Positions 1-10,383 of a stretch of 64,000 nt of DNA are shown here, piece after piece. The notes under the pieces are model-generated. The model saw only the letters and a program-made list of their open reading frames with translations. It searched no databases and had not been told where the DNA came from. The position numbers and the translations under genes are program-made. The stretch is taken from the NCBI GenBank assembly GCA_009602725.1, contig WELB01000348.1, positions 1 to 64,000 of the forward strand, written 5' to 3'. Numbering within the stretch: the stretch's first letter is position 1; each line of letters opens with the position of its first letter. The DNA comes from Spirogloea muscicola. Taxonomy: Eukaryota > Streptophyta > Zygnematophyceae > Spirogloeales > Spirogloeaceae.

Positions 1-870
1 GTGGTGAGCTCGCTACACACATGCTGCGGTGCCCCACTGGACCGGGCATTCACAACCTCCTCCGCGATGCCCTGGCGGGCTTGATGCGTGACGACCGGTT
101 ACTGTGCGGTCGTGGAATTGGTCACCATCATGCCCATCACCAAGGATGCTCAAGGACGTCATCATCGCCGCACCCTAGACATTGTGAGCGTGCAACCTGG
201 TGGAGGCTCACGGGCCTTGATTGATGTTGTCGTTACGGAGGCATGCAAAGGTGCAGCATCGACTCGCATCGCTGGCCACGCAGAGGGCAGTGCAGAACAA
301 AGAAAGCTGCAGCAATACATCGACTAAGCCCACTGCGATCAGCTCTTGCCAGCTGCAATCGATATTTTTGGCTATATAGGTCCTCAATTTCCTTTGAAAA
401 TTCTCCTTTAGAAAATTGCCTGTCAAGGCTATGCACGACGTGCAGATGGGGTCCCGGCCGAGATGGGCTTGCCAGCTGCATATCTGTCGTTCTTGCGCCA
501 TCGAGTGTCGGCCTGTTTGCAGCGTGCTCAGGCTCATGCTTTGCACGAGAGAGCTAAGCGAGCTCTAGTTGGTGGCAGAAGGGCTTGGAATTGCCACCTG
601 GTATTCAGGCATCAATCAGCGACCTTTATTTGCTGACCCTTGCTAACTAAGCGAGTCACTCTATGGTGGGTAATGTACGTCAGTAGATGTGCTTGCCGTT
701 GTACCTTGACCACTTTGGCCTTCCAATATTCCAGTACACGCAAGTTTCCTCCAACCTGCTGCGCCAGCGGCCAATTGGAAGAAACAGCTCCTCCAAATGG
801 GGCGAGGGCTGTGAAAAAAGAAGGGCTCGCCCTTTGAGGATAGGGACTGGAAAAGCCTGCCTACCATTTA
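1..870 (+). mobile_element. LINE C-terminal fragment (type A tail)
   Basis: Decayed 3' part of a non-LTR retrotransposon ORF. Pieces in different frames spell HMLRCP..HNLLRD (end of a zinc-binding motif), then PITKDAQGRHHRRTLDIV, DVVVTEACKGAASTRIAGHA, and AYLSFLRHRVSACLQRAQAH, the same order as the copy at 58480-59150. The ORF end (about 615-650) corresponds to the LLTRGY-stop end seen in other copies. A 3' UTR follows, with an inverted hairpin tail module at about 780-835. At least one frameshift separates the first two blocks. No reverse-transcriptase domain is present; the 5' end is outside the window. Confidence 0.7.
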
Positions 871-2230
871 ATAATGAATGAAGAGGGTCCGAAGAAGCTG
901 GAAAACGTGGAGCTGCTTGAATGATGAGGTGTCTCGTCTCCAAGCATCTGTTAAGTCGCTGCTGCATTGACATTCCAGCTATGTGAACATCGTTACAAAT
1001 CCTGGCCATCCACACGATTGTGAGCTGGCCCTTTGCAGCCATTGCCCCCCTTGAAGAAGCTACTTCTTGTTTCACACCTTCTTTCACACCTTCTTACAGG
1101 CCTCTGGCTTGCAGGCCGGGTTGCTCTTCCTCCCCTCAGCTCACCTGACTTCCTTATTGCTGACACGGGGTTACTAAGAGCGCCCCGTCTGCATAGCCTG
1201 TGGCTAGTACAGTCATGAACATGCTCGATATGCACCTGGCTGGCTTTTACAGCCGCTCTTTAATTATCAGCAGCCGCATCGATTGCACACCATCGCCCCC
1301 CCTTGCTTAGCTTCTTTCGCAAACCATTCCCACTCTTGGTCAAGTACCCCCTCTTGAGCTGGCCTTTCAAAGCCGTCGCTCATTTCAATAGAGTTGCTTC
1401 TCACCCCAATGGGTATTTGAAGAATTAGCTACAATCCCAGAGGACCAGGTCCGTTCGCCTGGCGAGGAGGCTCCATCTTCCAAGCAAGCTTTGGCGAACT
1501 GCATTTCCCAAGGACTCGGCAACAAGGAGACCATGGCGAGAGGTCAAGCGCCAGTGAGTTGTCAAGAGGAAGGCCTGCTGATGCAATCTGGAGGCACGAA
1601 CGAGGTGCCCTCCAAGCTCAGGCGATGTGGCAAGGGCAGGAGGCCGTAAATAGTGTGTCCTTTGGTGTTGGGGCTACCACTTCAGACCTTGTAGGCTCTA
1701 TCGGGCTGGCCTTCTGCACAGCACCGTAACAGTAAAAGACGAGCCTTTGTCTCGAGAGGCTTAGGTCCGCTTGCACCTTGTCGAGGGCTCTCGCCTTAAG
1801 CCACTTGAGCTGTGAGATGACTTTGTGCCGTAAGCTACTAGCTGCTGGTTGCTTTGTCTATTGATAATGAGCACCCTTTTGCAGTAGCCACTGCCTAGAT
1901 GTGTGGATTTGCGCTTCCCGATTTGCGCTTCCCGCCCCTTTCGGACCTCGTCCAGTCCTTTTTGGGCTGGCATTTCGCAGCCATAGCCCCCTTCTGGACG
2001 ACCTCTTCTTCTGCATTTCGGTGGGGCTTCTGTTGTTACATTTTTCTGGGCTCTGCCCGTCCCATACCGCCCTCTCGTAAGAGTAGCATAATTTTCTTCC
2101 AAAAGCAGGCCGGACTGTTGGCGTAGCGAGAGAGTCCCCACTTTCTGCTGAGCGAGTTGCGCCATGAGGTGCCTTGGGCTTGAGTTTGACCGGATGCCCT
2201 GTGGCGGCTATCTTTCATAGCCAGAGGTCG
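871..2230 (+). repeat. Mosaic of LINE 3' pieces and hairpin modules
   Basis: No host gene seen. The stretch holds plus-strand hairpin modules at about 1022-1080, 1360-1420 and 1925-2015, and a LINE piece at about 1130-1290 whose translation resembles SPDFLLLTRGY followed by CPACG and HLAGFYSRS motifs. The equivalent in copy A2 is 7051-8400. Confidence 0.5.
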
Positions 2231-3408
2231 CTAGATTTGTGTAGCTGGTTGATGAGTCACTGTCTAACGCTTAGCCCCATTTCTGTCTCTTGGTTTTAGC
2301 TGGATTTCCACTGCCCTCTTACTACTCCCGGTAGCTTCATCGCAGGAACATTTAGTGCCATCCTGACCCTCCAGACCTGATACCCCATCAGCCAACTGCT
2401 GCTTTTGTTTCATCCATATCATCCTGCAAGATAAACTCAGTCCCTGCTGCATATTGCTCCTTATCACCATCGCTGAACAGGCCTGATGTGCATAAACACA
2501 TGAGTCGCAAAGCCATGGGGACAAGGGCGTGGTGGGTGGTCATTGACACCGATGGCAACCTGACCATGTCAAGGAGTGGCTCTGTTGTAGCAATTGTTGA
2601 AACTAGCAGCTCGTAACCTTGTTACCAAACAAGCTGGCTTGTATGACTATATTCCTCAAGATTGTGCTCATACAGTCCATTCAACAGCAGTGCACTAAGC
2701 CTGCACACTACACAAGCACATCTTACATGTGTATAACATTTGCAATGCTGAAGAAGCAGCTCTTCATAGAGCTGTGAAAAAGTACCCCCCACGAAAGATC
2801 GAGCAATGTCCAAAGGATTCGGAAACTGTACCCTGCTCAGTAGCGCAAGTGACCACTAAGGATGGCCAGCCAGTAATCTCTCATCAGCAGCCACAGAATG
2901 GGGAGTCACCTCGCCCCTAGCCTGAGGCAGCAGCCAGGGGACAACCACAATGCAGATGCAACGCGCAAGCCAGGGAGTGCTGCAGGAAAACAGAAAGCAG
3001 TTAAAAGAATATAGATGGAAACACAAAGCACTTCACCCCGAACTCCAGTGTATATAAAACATCGATCACAGTACCTATCTGTCTTACAGGAAGATATGAT
3101 TTGCTTAACCTGTACACTGATGAAAAAGCAGACAGCAGACCAGGACAGGACAGGACCAGGACAGCAGGACAGCAGACCGCAATGTATGCCAGTGCTGGAA
3201 CCTCATCTAAATTTGAAATCAAGGGTTGAGAGATTAGGATGTAGATAATACTGGGAAGTACTGCTAAAAGAACCAGCAACATGAGCAAGTGCCAAGTGAT
3301 GACTTGCCTCTTGGCACAAGATGTACGTATTTGTGTCTTTTTTGCCTGACTTCGAAGAGCTCAACCCTCTTTCTTATTGTAATTGACCCAGCAGGCGGCC
3401 TAGAGCTG
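2231..3408. other. Non-coding stretch with LINE tail and microsatellite
   Basis: No convincing exon. Positions about 2850-3010 on the minus strand carry a LINE C-terminal relic (reads like LHLHAG.PLAAASG..RGDS), followed in that direction by a degenerate LLTRGY end. A CAGGA-type short tandem repeat lies at about 3140-3178 and creates a spurious hydrophobic reading frame on the minus strand. Confidence 0.45.
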
Positions 3409-5563
3409 TCATTGAAAGAAGAACTCCATTTGAAGCGTATATGTGTAATCTGATGTGTCATCTGACCCATCAGGCCACGTATTGGTCGAGAGGTCGATAT
3501 ATGCAGTTGATAATTTGGCCCACTCTTCATTGTCTTCACCACCAACACACATACCACCAACTTCTTCAAGATCTACGCTTGCATCCTGCAAAATGTTGAC
3601 AACTGCCTCCAAACTTAGTAGCAGATGAGTGTCGATCTGCTTGTTGACTTTTACTTGAGCTTGCAAGTCACAAGTGGGTAAGCTTATGCTCCTTTTGCTA
3701 CATTTTATTATGCACATCCAGAGTGCACGCTTGCTTTTAAGCCTCGATCAGCTTGGTCAAGATTGCAAAGTGCGGGCCAAATAGTGAAGTAGACGATGCG
3801 TTTGATATGACATGATACACCTTGTGCTGTCAAAAACATGCTGCTTACGCTGCAATCATTTCAGGTCTACCTGAGGTGCAAACATGACACCAGGAGTCAT
3901 TTCAGGTAATCTGGCTGCGAGGTCCTCCTGAATGCTTTGCTCCTGGCAAGTGTTCCAGAAGTCACATAACGCCACCATCAAAAAGCATGACATAAGGTGC
4001 AAAATTAGAATGTACAAAGAGCAGGAGCTGCATGCGTGCTCTGCTGCTGACTTGCTAGCAGCAACTTGCAAATCTTTTCTGCGTCATGCAGTGGTTCTGA
4101 CACACACTGCAAAGGGTGACAAAGAGCAAGACCTTCGAATGTCTGTCCTAGACAGCACCTGCTTCTTAGATGTCAACAAAAATTTGACTAGAGGCCCAGA
4201 GGTGGCTCGTGACTTAATCAAAAGGCAAATTCAACAACAACAAGCTCATGTCAAAGTCTGAACAATATGGCAATCTCAGTGGACGGAGTTCACTGGGCAA
4301 GACCCTGACCTCTGTGCTAAAGCTAGCAGTGGATGCAGTTGGCCATGAATGCTCAATTTAATGGTCTGCTGCGCCCTCTTTGACATCCTCTTCTCTACTG
4401 ACACCAATTGGTGTCATTTGAGATTTAGTTGGAGGCGAGGCATCTCGGCCCTGCTGATTACAAGCCACAGAGGAGATTAGGTAAAGCCTTTTAGATTCAG
4501 GTATAAATTTTGAGGTGTAAGTCCACACATAGCTCCAGCACTTTCACTGATGAGTCAAGACTCTATTTGTTCACTTAATGAGATCGGGCCTTGGTGTTTC
4601 AGCAAGCGCTGTAATGCACATCTGGGTCTGGCGCCCGCAGCTACAGATTGTCAGCTAGTCACTCATTAGTAGGAATGGTGCTGGAAAGAAAGGTGCAGTG
4701 CAAAGCATGCTGAGACAATGAAACAATGAGACAACAACAAAAAACTTGCAGTGCTCTTCAGCTTGAATGTGGAGTACATGGCTTACCAGGTCCAGGTACT
4801 GCTGTTCAGGCATTTCTTCATCTTGCCGGCAAATTTCAGCACACACATCTGAGTAGGCTCGCTGTGAGACTGCATGCAAAGGTCTGCCCTTCCACTTTCC
4901 ATCGGGTCCCCTTTTGCCTGATACATGATATTCGCCCTGTGCTTCGGCCAGGTGCTTTGAAGGCGTCAAATCGACCCAAGCGCGCGGTCATGAGCAGACC
5001 TTGCCTGCCACTTGTCCAGAGAAGGCTGGGCTTTCTTTGCACATAACTTGTACAGGATAACGTCAGCCTGTGATTCACCAACAGGGCCCCACCCAGTAAG
5101 CTTCTGACTGTGGAGACAATACATTCATGTAGCACTAGCAGTCATAGTCATACAAGCCCAGTGCTCACTGGGTCCACAATGCAAATTGTCATTCTGGAGC
5201 CTCATCTTTGACACAATCGAGGTAAAGAAGTACCAATCGAATTATATGTTCATGGGCATGAGGGCTCTGTATGGAGAAGGATGTGCCAGTAGCTAAAGGA
5301 GAATGCAAGCAGAGGAGTGATGCATCTGTGCACTGCAAGCAAGACATGAGCTCCTGTTCTGCACATAAATTCAGCAAGAGGATCAAGCATGGGATGGGAA
5401 GGTACATACACCATGTGATGCTGACTGCCTTCCCTGCATTTCTTTGCTCGTCAACTCATACTCATACATTGTCCAATCATACGCCGTCCATGCATGCATC
5501 GAGTGATCACTCTGGGCAACCCCTTCCAACAAGTACTTGTAGGTCCTTCTTGTGCCTGTCACT
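3409..5563 (-). pseudogene. Truncated NAC transcription-factor pseudogene (copy A1)
   Basis: Copy of the NAC gene at 10384-12378 that lacks exon 1 and the first half of exon 2, because the duplicated block ends at 5563. Recognisable parts: exon 2 remainder 5426-5563 (NAC subdomain D, GTRRTYKY..DWTMYEYEL), exon 3 4787-5107, exon 4 from 4453, an exon-5 equivalent 3871-3942, and an acidic C-terminal segment 3409-3659. Exon 3 is 321 nt against 322 in the intact copy (a one-base deletion), and a small insertion in exon 4 brings in an early stop. With no subdomains A and B and a broken frame it cannot encode the DNA-binding fold. Identification rests on near identity to the intact copy. Confidence 0.85.
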
Positions 5564-5564
5564 N
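5564..5564. other. Ambiguous base at duplication breakpoint
   Basis: A single N lies exactly where copy A1 stops matching A2. It may mark a scaffold join or low-quality bases, so the junction itself is not proven. Confidence 0.9.
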
Positions 5565-5884
5565 AGTGGAAAAGTGAGCCCGACAAACCAGGGCACCCCT
5601 TTTACACGGAGCTCTCTCACGGGCCCACTAGGGCTGAGTCAGATGGTTACTTAGCCCATCCGCTGATCTATCATATTACTGCATTTGACAGAATGCTTGC
5701 CCAACGCAGTCGCTGCTTCACCGTGTTTGCGATCGGATTGGCAGAGACATCTGTCAGAATTGTAGAGTACAAGAAGAAAATTGAGAGGAGTCAAATCATC
5801 TACAAGTGTATCGCTTCCATACACCATCTGATCAGTACTCGTAATTTGCCGACTGGCCGTTATATAGCAAGGTCAAAGCTTTAA
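5565..5884 (+). CDS. Hypothetical open frame, unknown
   Basis: An uninterrupted plus-strand frame of about 105 codons from the junction to a stop at 5882-5884. Composition is protein-like (FYTELSHGPTRAESDGYL, VRIVEYKKKIERSQ), but there is no ATG near its start, no recognised domain and no second copy in the window for comparison. It could be the end of an exon of a gene cut by the breakpoint, or chance. Not assigned a function. Confidence 0.25.
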
Positions 5885-6149
5885 GTGCAACTTGACAAAA
5901 TAAAGAGGATTAGATCACTTGAAATTACACCATCAATAGGCGTCGCTTGTGTGGGATATGCAATCGTCAAGCTCAATGAATGCATCACAATCAGTTGATG
6001 CTGCATCAGTTGCATGTTGGCACCTGTGCTCTCTTGGGGCCCTGCTTGTAAGCACCATGTCACCTCCTTCCTCCTTGTCTAGAACGCTTGACTATGCTTC
6101 ATCAACTGCCGGTAATTGACAAGTGGATGGTGTGGTCGTAGTACTCCCC
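5885..6149. other. Intergenic, nothing recognised
   Basis: Unique sequence between the two A copies. No repeat, exon or RNA gene seen. Confidence 0.4.
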
Positions 6150-7050
6150 TTCCAGTGTGATTGTGGCTTCGTGCAGAGGGTGGTGAGCTCGCTACACACA
6201 TGCTGCGGTGCCCCACTGGACCGGGCACTCACAACCTCCTCCGCGATGCCCTGGCGGGCTTGATGCGTGACGGCCGGTTACTGTGCGGTCGTGGAATTGG
6301 TCACCATCATGCCCATCACCAAGGATGCTCAAGGACGTCATCATCGCCGCACCCTAGACATTGTGAGCGTGCAACCTGGTGGAGGCTCACGGGCCTTGAT
6401 TGATGTTGTCGTTACGGAGGCATGCAAAGGTGCAGCATCGACTCGCATCGCTGGCCACGCAGAGGGCAGTGCAGAACAAAGAAAGCTGCAGCAATACATC
6501 GACTAAGCCCACTGCGATCAGCTCTTGCCAGCTGCAATCGATATTTTTGGCTATATAGGTCCTCAATTTCCTTTGAAAATTCTCCTTTAGAAAATTGCCT
6601 GTCAAGGCTATGCACGACGTGCAGATGTGCTCCCGGCCGAGATGGGCTTGCCAGCTGCATATCTGTCGTTCTTGCGCCATCGAGTGTCGGCCTGTTTGCA
6701 GCGTGCTCAGGCTCATGCTTTGCACGAGAGAGCTAAGCGAGCTCTAGTTGGTGGCAGAAGGGCTTGGAATTGCCACCTGGTATTCAGGCATCAATCAGCG
6801 ACCTTTATTTGCTGACCCTTGCTAACTAAGCGAGTCACTCTGTAGTGGGTAATGTACGTCAGTAGATGTGCTTGCCGTTGTACCTTGACCACTTTGGCCT
6901 TCCAATATTCCAGTACACGCAAGTTTCCTCCAACCTGCTGCGCCAGCGGCCAATTGGAAGAAACAGCTCCTCCAAATGGGGCGAGGGCTGTGAAAAATGA
7001 AGAAGGCTCGCCCATTGAGGATAGGGACTGGAAAAGCCTGCCTACCATTT
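6150..7050 (+). mobile_element. LINE C-terminal fragment (copy in A2)
   Basis: Second copy of the fragment at 1-870, complete on its left side. It opens with a CDCG-like zinc motif at about 6160, then GGELATHMLRCPTG..HNLLRD, the DVVVTEACKGAAS block and AYLSFLRHRVSACLQRAQAH, ending at about 6815 in the usual LLT..Y position. The 3' UTR with an inverted hairpin module is at about 6955-7040. It carries the same frameshift as the A1 copy, so it was already dead before the duplication. Confidence 0.7.
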
Positions 7051-8400
7051 AACAATGAATGAAGAGGGTCCGAAGAAGCTGGAAAACGTGGAGCTGCTTG
7101 ACGGATGAGGTGTCTCGTCTCCAAGCATCTGTTAAGTCGCTGCTGCATTGACATTCCAGCTATGTGAACATCGTTACGAATCCTGGCCATCCACACGATT
7201 GTGAGCTGGCCCTTTGCAGCCATTGCCCCCTTTGAAGAAGCTACTTCTTGTTTCACACCTTCTTTCACACCTTCTTTCAGGCCTCTGGCTTGCAAAGCCG
7301 GGTTGCTCTTCCTCCACTCAGCTCACCTGACTTCCTTACTGCTGACACGGGGTTACGAAGAGCGTCCCGTCTGCATGGCCTGTGGCTAGTGTAGTTATGA
7401 CATGCTCGATATGCACCTGGCTGGCTTTTACAGCCGCTATTTAATCATCAGCAGCCGCATCGATTGCACACCATCGCCCCCCCCTGCTTAGCTTCTTTCA
7501 CAAACCATTCCCACTCTTGGTCAAGTACCCTCTCTTGAGCTGGCCTTTCAAAGCCGTCGCTCCCTTCATATAGAGTTGCTTCGCACACCACTGGGTGTTT
7601 GAAGGATTAGCTACAACCCCGGAGGACCAGGTCCGTTCGCCTGGCGAGGAGGCTCCGTCTTCCAAGCAAGCTTTGGCGAACTGCATTTCCCAAGGACTCG
7701 GCAACAAGGGGACGATGGCGAGAGGTCAAGCGCCAGTGAGTTGTCAAGACAAAGGCCTGCTGATGCAATCTGGAGGCACGAACGAGGTGCCCTCCAAGCT
7801 CAGGCAATGTGGCAAGGGGAGGAGGCCTTAAATAGTTTGTCCTTCGGTGTTGGGGCTACCACTTCAGACCTTGTAAGCTCTATCGGGCTGGCCTTCTCCA
7901 CAGCACCGTAATAGTAAACGACGAGCCTTTGTCTCGAGAGGCTTAGGTCCGCTTGCACCTTGTCGAGGGCTCTCGCCTTAAGCCACTTGAGCTGTGAGAT
8001 GACTTTGTGCCGTAAGCCGCTTGAGCTGCTGGTTGCTTTGTCTATCAAATAATGAGCCACCTTTTGCAGTAGCCATTGCCTAGATGTGTGGATTTGCGCT
8101 TCCCGCCCCCTTCGGACCTCGTCCAGTCCTTTTTGGGCTGGCCTTTCGCAGCCATAGCCCCCTTCTGGACGACCTCTTCTTCTGCATTTCGGTGGGGCTT
8201 CTGTTGTTACATTTTTCTGGGCTCTGCCCGTCCCATACCGCCCTCTCGTAAGAGTAGCATACTCTTCTTCCAACAGCAGGCCGGACTGTTGGCGTAGCAA
8301 GAGAGTCCCCACTTTCTGCTGAGCGAGTTGCGCCATGAGGTGCCTTGGGCTTGAGTTTGACAGGAAGCCCTGTGGCGGCTATCTTTTATAGCCAGAGGTC
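7051..8400 (+). repeat. Mosaic of LINE 3' pieces and hairpin modules (A2)
   Basis: Same content as 871-2230: hairpin modules at about 7200-7260, 7540-7600 and 8105-8185, and a LINE piece at about 7310-7480 reading LTSLLLTRGYEERPVC followed by a degenerate HLAGFYSR. No host exon recognised. Confidence 0.5.
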
Positions 8401-9593
8401 GCTAGATTCGTGTAGCTGGTCGATGAGTCACTGTCTGACGCTTAGCCCCATTTCTGTCTCTTGGTTTTAGCTGGATTTCCACTGCCCTCTTACTACTCCC
8501 GGTCGGTTCATCGCAGGAACATTTAGTGCCATCCTGACCCTCCAGACCTGATACCCCATCAGCCAACTGCTGCTTTTGTTTCATCCATATCATCCTGCAA
8601 GATAAACTCAGTCCCTGCTGTCTATTGCTCCTTATCACCATCGCTGAACAGGCCTGATGTGCATAAACACATGAGTCGCAAGCCATGGGGACAAGGGCGT
8701 GGTGGGTGGTCATTGACACCGATGGCAACCTGACCATGTCAAGGAGTGGCTCTGTTGTAGCAATTGTTGAAACTAGCAGCTCGTAACCTTGTTACCAAAC
8801 AAGCTAGCTTGTATGACTATATTCCTCAAGATTGTGCTCATACAGTCCATTCAACAGCAGTGCACTAAGCCTGCACACTACACAAGCATATCTTACATGT
8901 GTATAACATTTGCAATGCTGAAGAAGCAGCTCTTCATAGAGCTGTGAAAAAGTACCCCCCACGAAAGATCGAGCAATATCCAAAGGATTCGGAAACTGTA
9001 CCCTGCTCAGTAGCGCAAGTGACCACTAAGGATGGCCAGCCAGTAATCTCTCATCAGCAGCCACAGAATGGGGAGTCACCTCGCCCATAGCCTGAGGCAG
9101 CAGCCAGGGGGCAACCAGCATGCAGATGCAACGCGCAAGCCAGGGAGTGCTGCAGGAAAACAGAAAGCAGTTAAAAGAATTTAGATGGAAACACAAAGCA
9201 CTTCACCCCGAACTCCAGTGTATATAAAAGATCGATCACAGTACCTGTCTGTCTTACAGGAAGATATGATTTGCTTAACCTGTACACTGATGAAAAAGCA
9301 GACAGCAGACCAGGACAGGACAGGACCAGGACAGCAGGACAGCAGACCGCAATGTATGCCAGTGCTGGAACCTCATCTAAATTTGAAATCAAGGGTTGAG
9401 AGATTAGGATGTAGATAATACTGGGAAGTACTGCTAAAAGAACCAGCAACATGAGCAAGTGCCAAGTGATGACTTGCCTCTTGGCACAAGATGTACGTAT
9501 TTGTGTCTTTTTTGCCTGACTTCGAAGAGCTCAACCCTCTTTCTTATTGTAATCGACCCAGCAGGCGGCCTAGAGCTGTCCTTGAAAGAAGAA
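8401..9593. other. Non-coding stretch with LINE tail and microsatellite (A2)
   Basis: Counterpart of 2231-3408. LINE C-terminal relic on the minus strand at about 9020-9180; CAGGA-type tandem repeat at about 9310-9348. Nothing else supported. Confidence 0.45.
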
Positions 9594-10112
9594 CTACATT
9601 TGAAGTATACATGTGTAATCTGATGTGTAATCTGGCCCATCAGGCCACGTATTGGTCGAGAGGTCGATATATGCAGTTGATAATCTGGCCCACTCTTCAT
9701 TGTTTTCACCACCAACACACATACCACCAACTTCTTTAAGATCTATGCTTGCATCCTGCAAAATGTTGACAACTACCTCCAAATTTAGTAGCAGATCAGT
9801 GTCGATCTGCTTGTTGACTTTTACTTGAGCTTGCAAGTCACAAGTGGGTAAGCTTATGCTCCTTTTGCTACATTTTATTATGCACATCCAGAGTGCACGC
9901 TTGCTTTTAAGCCTCGATCAGCTTGGTCAAGATTGCAAAGTGCGGGCCAAATAGTGTAGTAGACGATGCGTTTGATATGACATGATACACCTTGTGCTGT
10001 AAAAAGCATGCTGCTTATGCTGCAATCATTTCAGGTCTACCTGAGGTGCAAACATGACACCAGGAGTCATTCCAAGTAATCTGGCTGCGAGTTCCTCCTG
10101 AATGCTTTGCTC
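9594..10112 (-). other. Possible 3' exons of the NAC gene at 10384-12378
   Basis: Two exon-like blocks lie downstream of the NAC gene. Block 10041-10112 (72 nt, in frame with clean AG and GT flanks) encodes EQSIQEELAARL..PGVMFAPQ and is the clear counterpart of exon 5 of the plus-strand paralogue at 63926-63994 (ELSNQENVAM..SPGGHIAPQ); both are followed by GTAG. Block 9594-9829 encodes an acidic, W-containing stretch (DLKEVGGMCVGGENNEEW) ending in a stop, typical of a NAC C-terminal activation region. How they join is unclear, because the donor of the preceding exon appears lost. They may be alternative exons or relics. Confidence 0.5.
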
Positions 10113-10383
10113 CTGGCAAGTGTTCCAGAAGTCACATAACGCCACCATCAAAAAGCATGACATAAGGTGCAGAATTAGAATGTACAAAGAGCAGGAGCTG
10201 CATGCGTGCTCTGCTGCTGACTTGCTAGCAGCAACTTGCAGATCTTTTCTGTGTCATGCAGTGGTTCTGACACACACTGCAAAGGGTGACAAAGAGCAAG
10301 ACCTTGGAATGTCTGTCCTAGACAGCAACTGCTTCTTAGATGTCAACAAAATTTTGACTAGAGGCCCAGAGGTGGCTCGTGAC

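Larger units (their letters stand above)
1..5563. repeat. Segmental duplication A, copy A1
   Basis: This block matches 6180-11715 almost base for base, with scattered substitutions and small indels (a few percent by eye). It starts before the window edge and stops abruptly at an ambiguous base (N) at 5564. Order in both copies: LINE fragment, repeat mosaic, low-complexity tract, minus-strand NAC gene. A1 has a private 14-bp tandem duplication near 1912-1935 that A2 lacks. The differences argue that both copies are real loci, although the N at the breakpoint leaves assembly error possible. Confidence 0.9.

Noticed and set aside
3932-4261. Plus-strand frame of 109 codons, also at 10102-10431
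   Set aside because: It is antisense to NAC exon 5, which has homology support, and nearly all differences between the two copies change the plus-strand residue.
9171-9458. Hydrophobic minus-strand frame that looks like a membrane protein
   Set aside because: It is read across a CAGGA-type microsatellite; no homology or splice support in either copy.
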